Assembly: GCA_947480015.1 (NCBI GenBank)
Contig: CANKBS010000006.1
Coordinates: 1-64,000 of the forward strand
Origin: Sphingobacteriaceae bacterium
GTDB lineage: Bacteria; Bacteroidota; Bacteroidia; B-17B0; Aurantibacillaceae
Direction of reading: 5' to 3'
Length of the DNA stretch: 64,000 bases
Part shown: positions 17,240 to 25,280 of the stretch, in pieces
Layout of the letters: each line of letters opens with the position of its first letter
Numbering within the stretch: the first letter of the stretch is position 1
Position numbers and translations under genes: made by a program
The notes under the pieces: generated by a model
What the model saw: only the letters and a program-made list of their open reading frames with translations
Databases searched by the model: none
Told to the model about the DNA's origin: nothing

Positions 17240-19906
17240 CTAGTTTTTAGCCTTTAATTTGGCATAATTGTCCTCAAAAAACAATTTATAGCCCGAAACA
17301 TTCTTCTTTTTATACAAAAGCGGCAAATTATCGGCAAAAATGGGGAAAATATCAATCTGATCTTTTTTCACATCACCCTTAAACATATCGGGGTCGGCAA
17401 TCACGTTTTCGTAATAACTCATTACCTCCTTGGCATTTGTGAAGGTTTTTAAAACCACCATTTGTTTTCCTAAACCAAATAAATTAGAATTCATTTCGAA
17501 CTTATGCTCCGAATAATAAACGCTATTAAAGGTGCCTAAATTCTTTTTAAAACCATCGGCAATTTTTTGATCATCGGTTGTAATAGCAACCAAAAAATGT
17601 TCCGCTTCAAAATTCACGGCAAAGGTATCCACCTTCGTGTTGCCGGGTTCAGCGACTTTAAATATTTCGGGATTTTTTTGTTTTTTAATCGAAGTCAGAA
17701 TGTCCTCCGAAAGCGTTGTTACATCAGCATTCGGATATTTGGCAACCAAAAGTTTTAAACCATACTCCAAGCTATCTATACCTTTAAGTTTACCATAACT
17801 CATGGCCTTTATAAATTCAAACTTTGGCAAGTACTCACTTTTACCAAATTTTGTAACCCCTTCTTTTGATTTGGTAAAGGCATCGGCATAATTTTTAGCG
17901 GTGTACGTTTCGTATACCGACACATAAAATTTTTCCACTTCACTTTTTTGTGCGTTCAGTTCCTGTGCATAGTCAGGATTCTTTATTAGCAAGGCTATTT
18001 CCGAATCGGGATAGTCGTTCAAAATTTTGTTCTTATAATACTCAGCCCTCTCATTATTCTTTTCTGCCAAATACACACGATACAGAATGTAATATGATTT
18101 TAAAGCATACTTATTATCCGGAAAACGGGTGTTTAATTCTTCAAATGAAGCAATGGTTTTTTTTGGGTTATTTAATTCTTCCTTGTAAATAGAACCCATC
18201 ATGTAGTAAGCCTTTATGATTTTAGCATTACTCTTATGCATGAGTGAATCGCTTAAAGGAAGATCTTTTAAATAAAAGGATTTACTGTTAGCCGTATCTT
18301 TTTTAGTACCGGCACCATTCGCAATTTCACTCGGACCATCCGGTGCAGGGTCGTCAATGGTTAACGCTTTATTTGAACGACGCCAGTTATCCTCGTGTTT
18401 GCGTTGACCCCAACGTTTCACGAAATCGGCCACGCCCAAAGCAATGGTAGAAGGATTGTAAAAATAAAAAAGAGCTGCGCCGGGACTTGAACCAAAATCG
18501 GGAGAGGTTTGTCCGGGTGCACCACCACTAGCACCCGTGGCACCACCATTGGCTTGTGCGGCAAGAAGTGCCGCTTCTTTTTCTTTACGTTTACGTTCAG
18601 CCTCTTTTTCAAGGTTGGCCATCATTTTGGTGATAAAAGCATTACGGTCAGCATCCGACATTTTAGCAATGCGTTGTAAACTATCCTCACGACTAATGGT
18701 ACGAATATAACCAACCAATGTTTCGAGCGTTTTTTTACGGGCTAAAATGGCGTTGTAATCGGGATAATCGGCCGGTAATACCGCTATGGTGCTGTCGTAA
18801 TAGGCTTCAGCAGGCTGGTAGTTCGTTAAATCAAAATTAATTTCACCTAGTTTTAAAAAGGACAAGGCTTTTTGTTTGGGATTGTTTACCGAAGTTTTAA
18901 CTGACTTTTTATAGTAAACCATGGCTTGATTTCGGTTATTCTCCTTCTCTTCAATCTCACCTAAAGTGAAGTATATCACATCAAAATAGTCGCTATTCTT
19001 AAACTCCTTGGCCATTTTTAAAAGACCTTTTTTTGTTTTTTCAGAGTTACTGCGTTTTACATCCAACAAACGTGCAATTTTAATTTTGCTATAAAACACC
19101 AGTTCATAATTGGGTTTTAACTGGATGGTTTGATTGTAGTAAGCAACAGCACGGTGGTTGTCTTTTAAGATTTCAGAAAGCTGCCCAATAATAAAAGCAT
19201 AGCGTGCTCTGTTTTTTTTGCTGATACCGGTAATGATATTGGTGTTGCGGGTAGCCTCCATTAATTTAGCAACCGCTTCGGTATACTGCCCGCGACGAAT
19301 GTAATAATCGGCCCATAACAGAGGCAATTCGTTTTTTATTTTGTTTGGCAGTTTACGTTCGTTTTTTAAAAACCCTAAAAGTGGTTCTGAACTGCTCACC
19401 GAACCAATTTCATTATTGGCTTTAATAAGCCACATCATGGCGGTGAACTTATCGTTTGATTTGTTGTAAGTTCTAATCACATACTCAAACGATTCAATGG
19501 CGCTAAAGAACTCGCGTTTATAAAAATGAGCAATGCCAATGTTAATCCAGTTATTATCAATCCATTTGCCGGCTGAAGCAATCTCATTTCCCTTTTTATC
19601 CTTAATGGCATGTTTTTGAATACACAATGAGGATTTTTTTATGGCCTTATCAAATTCGGGAAAAGTAGCTTTGGCCTTTTCGGGCGCCGGGTAAATGTAA
19701 ATGGGTAAAATCTTATCGAAGTTTTCTTTGTTGGCTTTTTCAACTTTATAAACCCCATCGTCTAAATTAACCCCCGAATAATAATAACCGTTGTAACGTG
19801 CCGTTAAATTGTGATAAGCACGGTTAACCACGGCATTTTTTTTAGTGCTGCAGGCAATTACAACAGCGAGTAAAACAAATGAATATAGAATGCGTTTAAG
19901 TAACAC
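17240..19906 (-). CDS. porW: T9SS-associated TPR lipoprotein PorW/SprE
   Basis: An 888-residue lipoprotein from a GTG start at 19906. This start is chosen because MLLKRILYSFVLLAVVIAC (Cys 19) is then a textbook lipoprotein signal. The longer frame from 20023 would add 39 residues and overlap the upstream gene. The mature front STKKNAVVNRAYHNLTARYN is the recognisable PorW/SprE opening. Many TPR-like helical repeats follow, with a charged Ala/Glu/Lys coiled segment and Gly-rich linker at about 460-510 and a conserved C-terminal domain. In Porphyromonas and Flavobacterium this lipoprotein is required for type IX secretion and gliding, linking the motor to the ring. Neighbour bactofilin supports the call. 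Confidence 0.88.
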   Translation of the reverse strand: MLLKRILYSFVLLAVVIACSTKKNAVVNRAYHNLTARYNGYYYSGVNLDDGVYKVEKANKENFDKILPIYIYPAPEKAKATFPEFDKAIKKSSLCIQKHAIKDKKGNEIASAGKWIDNNWINIGIAHFYKREFFSAIESFEYVIRTYNKSNDKFTAMMWLIKANNEIGSVSSSEPLLGFLKNERKLPNKIKNELPLLWADYYIRRGQYTEAVAKLMEATRNTNIITGISKKNRARYAFIIGQLSEILKDNHRAVAYYNQTIQLKPNYELVFYSKIKIARLLDVKRSNSEKTKKGLLKMAKEFKNSDYFDVIYFTLGEIEEKENNRNQAMVYYKKSVKTSVNNPKQKALSFLKLGEINFDLTNYQPAEAYYDSTIAVLPADYPDYNAILARKKTLETLVGYIRTISREDSLQRIAKMSDADRNAFITKMMANLEKEAERKRKEKEAALLAAQANGGATGASGGAPGQTSPDFGSSPGAALFYFYNPSTIALGVADFVKRWGQRKHEDNWRRSNKALTIDDPAPDGPSEIANGAGTKKDTANSKSFYLKDLPLSDSLMHKSNAKIIKAYYMMGSIYKEELNNPKKTIASFEELNTRFPDNKYALKSYYILYRVYLAEKNNERAEYYKNKILNDYPDSEIALLIKNPDYAQELNAQKSEVEKFYVSVYETYTAKNYADAFTKSKEGVTKFGKSEYLPKFEFIKAMSYGKLKGIDSLEYGLKLLVAKYPNADVTTLSEDILTSIKKQKNPEIFKVAEPGNTKVDTFAVNFEAEHFLVAITTDDQKIADGFKKNLGTFNSVYYSEHKFEMNSNLFGLGKQMVVLKTFTNAKEVMSYYENVIADPDMFKGDVKKDQIDIFPIFADNLPLLYKKKNVSGYKLFFEDNYAKLKAKN

Positions 19907-19964
19907 CGGTTTATAATAACGTGAATATAGTAATTTTAGTGTGTTTGTAAGCCGGTGTTTAAAA

Positions 19965-20888
19965 TCAGAATACAGCAATATCAAACTGAACCAAATCAAC
20001 AAATTCCTGAACGCGTTTTTCAACGTTTTCCTGCGTTAATCCAATTAAACGTTCGGTACCAAAGCGCTCAACTGTAAAGCTGGCCATGGCACTACCAAAA
20101 ATAATGGCACGCTTCATGTTCTCAAAACTAATGTCTTTGGTTTTTGCTAAATAACCAATAAAACCGCCGGCAAAACTATCACCTGCTCCGGTTGGATCGT
20201 AAACATCTTCTAGGGGTAAGGCAGGAGCGAAGAATACCTCTTCTTTGTTGAATAACAGGGCGCCATGCTCACCTTTTTTAATAATGAGGGTCGTTGGACC
20301 CATTTGTAATATTTTTTGGGCAGCTTTCACTAAGGAGTATTCGCCCGATAACTGGCGGGCTTCCGAATCGTTAATGGTAAGCACATCAACCATGGCAATG
20401 GTTTTTTTTAAATCATCCATGGCAATGTCCATCCAAAAATTCATGGTATCCAAAACGATTAATTTCGGACGTTTATTCATTTGGTTGATCACGCTTTGTT
20501 GCACAGCCGGAACCAGGTTACCAAGCATTAGGAATTCACATTCCTTAGCCCCTTCAGGAACAATGGGGTCAAAATTGGCCAATACGTTTAATTGCGTGTC
20601 AAGTGTATCGCGGGTGTTGAGGTCGTTATGGTATTTTCCGCTCCAGAAAAAAGATTTTTCACCGGCTTTAATTTGTAAACCATCAAGGTTAACGCCTTCT
20701 TTTTTTAAGGTATTTAAAAAATCTGCAGGAAAATCGTCACCAATAACCGATACCAAATGGATGTCGCGGTTAAAATAAGAGGCTGCTAAAGCTATATAGG
20801 AGGCGGCTCCACCAACTATTTTATCTGTTTTCCCGAAGGGTGTTTCAATTGCATCAAAGGCTACGGTACCTACTACTAATAAACTCAT
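19965..20888 (-). CDS. PfkB family sugar/nucleoside kinase
   Basis: The ATG at 20888 gives 307 residues starting MSLLVVGTVAFDAIETPFG, the typical PfkB opening, so the longer frame to 20954 is not used. The GG-x-A substrate motif is in KIVGGAASYIALAAS, and the C-terminal catalytic signature is DPTGAGDSFAGGF with the base Asp in TGAGD. It phosphorylates a sugar or nucleoside with ATP in the cytoplasm. Bacteroidota orthologues next to porW are annotated only as sugar kinases. Substrate is not deducible. It is complete and probably shares a transcript with porW, 58 bp downstream. Confidence 0.9.
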   Translation of the reverse strand: MSLLVVGTVAFDAIETPFGKTDKIVGGAASYIALAASYFNRDIHLVSVIGDDFPADFLNTLKKEGVNLDGLQIKAGEKSFFWSGKYHNDLNTRDTLDTQLNVLANFDPIVPEGAKECEFLMLGNLVPAVQQSVINQMNKRPKLIVLDTMNFWMDIAMDDLKKTIAMVDVLTINDSEARQLSGEYSLVKAAQKILQMGPTTLIIKKGEHGALLFNKEEVFFAPALPLEDVYDPTGAGDSFAGGFIGYLAKTKDISFENMKRAIIFGSAMASFTVERFGTERLIGLTQENVEKRVQEFVDLVQFDIAVF

Positions 20889-20920
20889 GTAATTTTTTTT
20901 TAAATTTTTTGGTAAAGATA

Positions 20921-20951
20921 TTGTTTTATTCGAAAATGTGTAGTAGTTTTG
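20921..20951 (+). promoter_or_regulatory. Promoter for tRNA-Asn
   Basis: TTG at 20921-20923 and TAGTTTTG at 20944-20951 are 20 bp apart, matching the Bacteroidota TTG-N19-21-TAnnTTTG pattern, about 70 bp before the tRNA. Confidence 0.7.
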
Positions 20952-21018
20952 CAACCCTAATCAGAAAAATACTTGCTTTTGTAAGCGATTTTTTTGAAAA
21001 GGACAACCAGAAACAAAT

Positions 21019-21092
21019 TCCTTCTTAGCTCAGCTGGTTAGAGCACATGACTGTTAATCATGGGGTCCCTGGTTCGAGCCCAGGAGAGGGAG
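21019..21092 (+). tRNA. tRNA-Asn (anticodon GTT)
   Basis: All four stems can be drawn. The acceptor TCCTTCT pairs with AGAGGGA (one G-U), the D stem is GCTC/GAGC, the anticodon stem CATGA/TCATG encloses CTGTTAA with anticodon GTT at 21053-21055, and the T arm is CCTGG/CCAGG around TTCGAGC. The discriminator is G. CCA is not encoded, as is usual in Bacteroidota. Confidence 0.98.
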
Positions 21093-21100
21093 CAAACGAA

Positions 21101-21127
21101 AGCCATCCATGTCGGATGGCTTTTTTT
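21101..21127 (+). terminator. Rho-independent terminator after tRNA-Asn
   Basis: AGCCATCC and GGATGGCT form an 8-bp stem around ATGTC, followed by a T-run, 8 bp after the tRNA. Confidence 0.92.
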
Positions 21128-21525
21128 ATTTCTGCTTAATGGAATCTTCTTAAAACTTGCCAACTACATGTTTATTTGTGAGTAGTGGCGAATATAAATG
21201 TCATTCAATAAACAAATATTCATGTCAAGATTTATCTGAACGTATTCTTTGCTGAATTCATTCTCCTTCGTTCCTTAGATAGTTACTCAGGAGACTTTAC
21301 ACGTATAAATTTAATGTAACTCTATTTTAAAATCATGCGTTGCTCCGCAGAAGCAAACTATTTGTCATAAAAAATCAGGCAATCCATTTAAGCTCCATAG
21401 GAGCGTCCTGTTTGACACCTCATTAAGTTTAACCTGCTATAGTTGTACATAGTATGTGTATTATTAAACTAGTACCACATTAAGTTAATGTGTACATTAC
21501 CACAGTATATTTAAACACAAAAATT
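21128..21525. other. Intergenic region with degenerate hairpin repeats
   Basis: No gene was recognised in about 400 bp. It contains two related hairpin units (see the repeat at 21338-21418) and an inverted repeat CACATTAA-G-TTAATGTG at 21476-21492, about 35 bp before the next start, which could be an operator. Confidence 0.5.
21338..21418. repeat. Two degenerate copies of a GCTCC...(G)AGC hairpin repeat
   Basis: GCTCCGCAGAAGC plus AAACTATTTGTCA (from 21342) and GCTCCATAGGAGC plus GTCCTGTTTGACA (from 21392) share the same layout 50 bp apart: a short hairpin followed by a CT(A/G)TTTG tail. This looks like a decayed REP-like intergenic element. Confidence 0.5.
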
Positions 21526-21966
21526 ATGGCAAAGAAAGCAGCTAAGAAAATAGCTAAGAAAGCAGTAAAGAAGCTTGCAAGCAAAAAAGCAAGTCCAAAA
21601 AAAGCAGCACCAAAAAAGAAAGCAGCCACAAAAAAAGTGGATGAAAAGAAAATAAAATACTGGGCCCTGGTTGAATTCATGAAAAAAGGCACCGATAAAT
21701 GGGTGAAGGTAAATCTGGTTTTTAATGAACCCATCTCTCAAGCCGAAATGCTCGATTTTGCCAATAGTTTTGTGGTGAAAAAAATGAAGGGACAATTAAT
21801 CAGCATTGATAAATACATTTATGATTGTTGGATTAATGAAATCATTCATCAGGTAGATAACATTAAACCCGAAATGGGCCGCTACCTGCCTTTTGGATCG
21901 GCTATTAATGAAGATGGCATTTATGAAGATATCTTACGTTTAAATCCACAACTGAAAGTGAAATAA
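21526..21966 (+). CDS. Small protein with lysine/alanine-rich histone-H1-like N-terminal tail
   Basis: From the ATG at 21526 the product has 146 residues. Residues 1-42 are almost only Lys, Ala, Pro and Ser in KKAA/KKAVKK-type repeats, as in bacterial histone-H1-like (Hc1/HctA-type) proteins, and are likely to bind nucleic acid. Residues about 45-146 form a compact mixed domain (YWALVEFMKKGTDKWVKVN ... EMGRYLPFGSAINEDGIYED) that I do not recognise. The frame extends 12 codons upstream without improving the protein. The Na/Pi cotransporter gene follows 27 bp later. The role is unknown, and DNA or RNA association is inferred from the tail. Confidence 0.8.
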   Translation: MAKKAAKKIAKKAVKKLASKKASPKKAAPKKKAATKKVDEKKIKYWALVEFMKKGTDKWVKVNLVFNEPISQAEMLDFANSFVVKKMKGQLISIDKYIYDCWINEIIHQVDNIKPEMGRYLPFGSAINEDGIYEDILRLNPQLKVK

Positions 21967-21993
21967 AACCCAAATTTCTTTAGCCTTAATAGC

Positions 21994-23676
21994 ATGGCTT
22001 TATTGACCGATATTTTAAAATTATGTGCAGGGATTGGTTTGTTTCTTTTGTCCATGTATTTAATTGAAGAGGCTTTAAAGAATTTGTCGGGACGAAATTT
22101 TAAACTTTTTTTACAGCGTATTACCAAAAACAGAGCAGGGGCAGTGGCCGGAGGGGCCATTGTGACCGGCGTGTTGCAAAGCAGTTCCATGGTTTCACTC
22201 ATGGTACTTGCCTTTGTGGGGGCCGGGGTGTTTACTATGAAAAATGCCATGGCCATTATTCTTGGTGCCAACTTGGGTACCACGCTCGACAGTTGGTTAG
22301 TGGCCGGTTTGGGCTTTAAAGTCAACATCGAAATAGCAGCCTACCCCGCTGTTTTTGTTGGGGGACTGCTCTTGATCATTTTCAACAAGCGTAAATCTAT
22401 TCAAAATATTTCTTATTTCATGATTGGTTTTGGTTTGTTATTCATTGCCCTTTCCTTTATGAAAACAGCCATGGAAGGACAGGTGACTCACTTTAATTTA
22501 GCTAGCTACTCAAGCATGCCGCCACTTGTTTTTTTAGGCATTGGTTTTATGATCACGCTATTGGTGCAATCAAGTTCTGTTACAATGGCTCTAACGCTTA
22601 GCGCACTTCATGTGGGGGCCATTTCTTTTTTGCCCGCTGCCGCTTTGGTATTGGGTTCTGAAACCGGAACCGCCATTAAAATTTTACTGGGTGGCATTGG
22701 CGGTTATGCCTCTAAAAAAAGGGTGGTACTAGGCAATTTATTATTTAATGTATTTCTCACCATTTTCGCTTTTGTTTTATTAAAACCCATTTTATATTTA
22801 ATTACAGATCTTCTGCAGATAACTGATCCACTCATTGGATTGGTGACCTTCTCGAGTTTTGTTAACCTCATGTCTATTCTTATCTTTCTGCCATTTCTTA
22901 ATCACTTTGTAAAATTTTTGGAGCAGTTTTATATGGGTGCCGATACCTCAGCCACAGCCTTTATTGACAGTTCTGCCTTAAAAGAACCACATACAGCTCT
23001 TGATTTGTTTAAAAAGGAAACGGCTTTTTTTATCCATGATTCTGTTCTATTCAATTTAATGGCGTTTAGTATCAATCCGACTGAAACTGAAAATAAGTCT
23101 GAATTTAAAATGCTGAATGAGAAAAGAAAGTTTATTGAAAAAACTCAGGAAGCTCAGTACGAATTTTTGAAACAATGGCAAGGTGAGCTACAAGCCTATT
23201 ATCTTGACTTGCGAAATAAAATTGATGCGACTCAAGCCCCGGTTATTAATCAATATATCTCGGCAGTGCGCTCTGCCATGTATTCAGTAAAGTGCATAAA
23301 AGATATTGGTAGTAATATTAACAACCTTAGCAGGTCTTCCAAAGACATAAAATTTTCATTTTATTTAAACAATCAAAAACAAAGCGAAGATCTTTATAAG
23401 GCACTTGAGAAATTATTGATTGCAAAAGAACAGATACTGTTTAAAAATATGGAAGTTATTTTTGAACAAATCCAAAAGAATTACAGCCTTAGTCTGGAAA
23501 ATTTTTACAAATCGGCTGAAACGGCTCCCGTTGATGATATTGACCTGACTATAGCGATTAATTTTAACCGTGAATTATTCACCTCAAATAAAGCCATGCT
23601 AATGGCAGTAAAAGATTTTTTATTGGAAGAAGATCAAGCCCGACAACTCAACGATCTTTTGTTTTACAAAACGTAA
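21994..23676 (+). CDS. Na/Pi cotransporter family protein with PhoU-like C-terminus
   Basis: A 560-residue protein. The front 320 residues hold two inverted Na/Pi cotransporter repeats, with the QSSS motifs in VLQSSSMVSLMVLAF and LVQSSSVTMALTLSA and about eight membrane helices. Residues about 340-560 are a cytoplasmic helical PhoU-like domain. The family (YjbB/NptA-type) moves phosphate with sodium, and in E. coli YjbB exports phosphate. Direction here is not known. Length and both domains are as expected. It is probably transcribed with the preceding lysine-rich protein gene. Confidence 0.92.
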   Translation: MALLTDILKLCAGIGLFLLSMYLIEEALKNLSGRNFKLFLQRITKNRAGAVAGGAIVTGVLQSSSMVSLMVLAFVGAGVFTMKNAMAIILGANLGTTLDSWLVAGLGFKVNIEIAAYPAVFVGGLLLIIFNKRKSIQNISYFMIGFGLLFIALSFMKTAMEGQVTHFNLASYSSMPPLVFLGIGFMITLLVQSSSVTMALTLSALHVGAISFLPAAALVLGSETGTAIKILLGGIGGYASKKRVVLGNLLFNVFLTIFAFVLLKPILYLITDLLQITDPLIGLVTFSSFVNLMSILIFLPFLNHFVKFLEQFYMGADTSATAFIDSSALKEPHTALDLFKKETAFFIHDSVLFNLMAFSINPTETENKSEFKMLNEKRKFIEKTQEAQYEFLKQWQGELQAYYLDLRNKIDATQAPVINQYISAVRSAMYSVKCIKDIGSNINNLSRSSKDIKFSFYLNNQKQSEDLYKALEKLLIAKEQILFKNMEVIFEQIQKNYSLSLENFYKSAETAPVDDIDLTIAINFNRELFTSNKAMLMAVKDFLLEEDQARQLNDLLFYKT

Positions 23677-23826
23677 TTTTCGCATTTATAGTTCGCAAAT
23701 AAAGCCTGCGAGGGAATACCCTAAAAATTAAGCACGGCGCTTAAAATTATCCAATTGATTATCAATTAATTTAATTAAAAACTTAATAAAATTAAAATAA
23801 ATATTAATTTTATTAATATTTGTATT

Positions 23827-23834
23827 TACATTTG
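23827..23834 (+). promoter_or_regulatory. Putative -7 element for the DUF2089 operon
   Basis: TACATTTG matches TAnnTTTG and lies 33 bp before the DUF2089 start in a very AT-rich stretch. Confidence 0.5.
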
Positions 23835-23867
23835 TGAGGTAATCTGTGCTATTTAATAATTTCAACC

Positions 23868-24155
23868 ATGTCAAAAGAAAAAAAAATGCCGCAGAATTGC
23901 CCGAGCTGTGAAACAAAAATGAAGGTCAAAAAATTAGTTTGTCCGCATTGTGAAACCGAGGTAGAAGGTCTTTTTAATTTTCCGGTGCTTTCTTCTTTAA
24001 ATAACGAGGACCAACTTTTTATTTTAGATTTTATTAAAGTTGGCGGTAGTTTAAAAGAAATGGCTTCTGCCATGAAACTCAGTTATCCCACCATCCGCAA
24101 CCAACTCGACGAGATCATTCATCGTATTAACAGCTTTCAAAAAAATAGTAAATAA
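23868..24155 (+). CDS. DUF2089 family protein (zinc ribbon plus HTH-like)
   Basis: A 95-residue protein. Residues 10-32 form a zinc ribbon with two CPxC pairs (CPSC and CPHC). The rest is the helical part with the signature LKEMASAMKLSYPTIRNQLDEII, which resembles a helix-turn-helix. DUF2089 proteins are probable DNA-binding regulators found upstream of small membrane-protein operons. It leads a four-gene run, 5 bp before the YIP1-like gene, so it may control that operon. Confidence 0.88.
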   Translation: MSKEKKMPQNCPSCETKMKVKKLVCPHCETEVEGLFNFPVLSSLNNEDQLFILDFIKVGGSLKEMASAMKLSYPTIRNQLDEIIHRINSFQKNSK

Positions 24156-24160
24156 AGACC

Positions 24161-24757
24161 ATGAAAAAATTACTCTTTAATCCCTTTGAAAAATACGCAG
24201 GTTCGCTTTCGGTATTCATCGCATTACTCATCCTTTTTCTTTCATCACTGGTAGCCAATCTTGGCATGATTCATTTCGATGGGGTGATCGACATGCACCT
24301 AGGTGCCGAAACCACTTTTATGTATTCGTTTTTAGAAGGCCTCATTGATTGGCTTTGTATGGTGCTGTTCATTTACCTCTCGGCCTTAATCTTTTCGCCT
24401 TCCTCCATTCGTTTGGTGGATGTGCTTGGCACACAAGGCATGGCACGCTTTCCCTTTTTTATAACCGGCATCTTCAGCTGGCTCATCTCCACCGAAAAAA
24501 TGGAAAAATTTATTCAGTATAAAGTCTTGCATCAGGGCGAATCGGTTGAGATCACGGTTCTGGACGGTCTCGCTTTTGGTCTGGTATCGCTCATCACCCT
24601 TACCTGCCTTATCTGGATGATCTACCTGATGTTTAAAGCCTATGCCGTATCCTGCAACATGAAAGGTGGCAAAGCCGTTTCTTCGTTTATAGTAAGTCTG
24701 TTATTGGCGGAAATTCTTTCCAAAGCACTTCTTTATTTTTTATATAAATCGGCTTAA
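24161..24757 (+). CDS. YIP1-like membrane protein
   Basis: A 198-residue protein with five predicted membrane helices. The layout, with a cytoplasmic N-terminal start (NPFEKYAGS), a conserved membrane core and a final pair of helices, resembles the bacterial YIP1 family of unknown function. No catalytic residues are visible. It lies between the DUF2089 and DUF6141-like genes with 1-5 bp gaps, so the four are one transcript. The assignment rests on overall look and context. Confidence 0.6.
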   Translation: MKKLLFNPFEKYAGSLSVFIALLILFLSSLVANLGMIHFDGVIDMHLGAETTFMYSFLEGLIDWLCMVLFIYLSALIFSPSSIRLVDVLGTQGMARFPFFITGIFSWLISTEKMEKFIQYKVLHQGESVEITVLDGLAFGLVSLITLTCLIWMIYLMFKAYAVSCNMKGGKAVSSFIVSLLLAEILSKALLYFLYKSA

Positions 24758-24758
24758 T

Positions 24759-25271
24759 ATGAAAAACGACATTCTTTTTTCTGAACAACAATTCTGGGGA
24801 CCGGTGGCTTATTTGGTAGTGATACTCGTGAATCTTATTGTGTTTTTCGCTCTGTTGAAAGCTAAAACCAATAAAGCCGGCATCCCGCTTAAAGCCTGGC
24901 AAATGAAGCTCAAATGGGTGTTTATGTCAATCTTTTTTTTAGGAAGTATTTATTTTATGAGTTTCCGCTTAGAAACACAAATTAAAGCCGAAGGTATTTA
25001 TGTGCGCTTTTTCCCTCAACAACTCAGCTATAAGTTGTATGCTTTTTCTGATATAAAAAGTATCGAAGTTCGCGAATACAGTCCCATGGCTGAATTTGGC
25101 GGTTGGGGCTTTAAAGGCAGCGATGAAAATAAAGCCATCAATGCCTCCGGAAATAAAGGAATTCAACTTATCTTCAACAACGGAAAAAAATTACTCATCG
25201 GAACCAATAAAGAAAAAGAAGCCGGTGAGGCTTTATTAAAAATGAATAAATTATCAAATCTAAAATACTAG
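24759..25271 (+). CDS. DUF6141-like membrane protein with PH-like domain
   Basis: A 170-residue protein with two membrane helices (about 15-35 and 50-67) and a C-terminal beta-rich PH-like domain. The latter carries REYSPMAEFGGWGFKGS and a following SGNKGIQLIFNNGKKLLIGT, the pattern of DUF6141. Function is unknown. Spacing of 1 bp to the YIP1-like gene and 9 bp to the hydrolase gene indicates co-transcription. Confidence 0.7.
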   Translation: MKNDILFSEQQFWGPVAYLVVILVNLIVFFALLKAKTNKAGIPLKAWQMKLKWVFMSIFFLGSIYFMSFRLETQIKAEGIYVRFFPQQLSYKLYAFSDIKSIEVREYSPMAEFGGWGFKGSDENKAINASGNKGIQLIFNNGKKLLIGTNKEKEAGEALLKMNKLSNLKY

Positions 25272-25280
25272 TCAATTATC

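Noticed and set aside
19907-20023. Longer N-terminus for porW from ATG 20023
   Set aside because: It would overlap the kinase gene and place the lipoprotein signal 40 residues inside.
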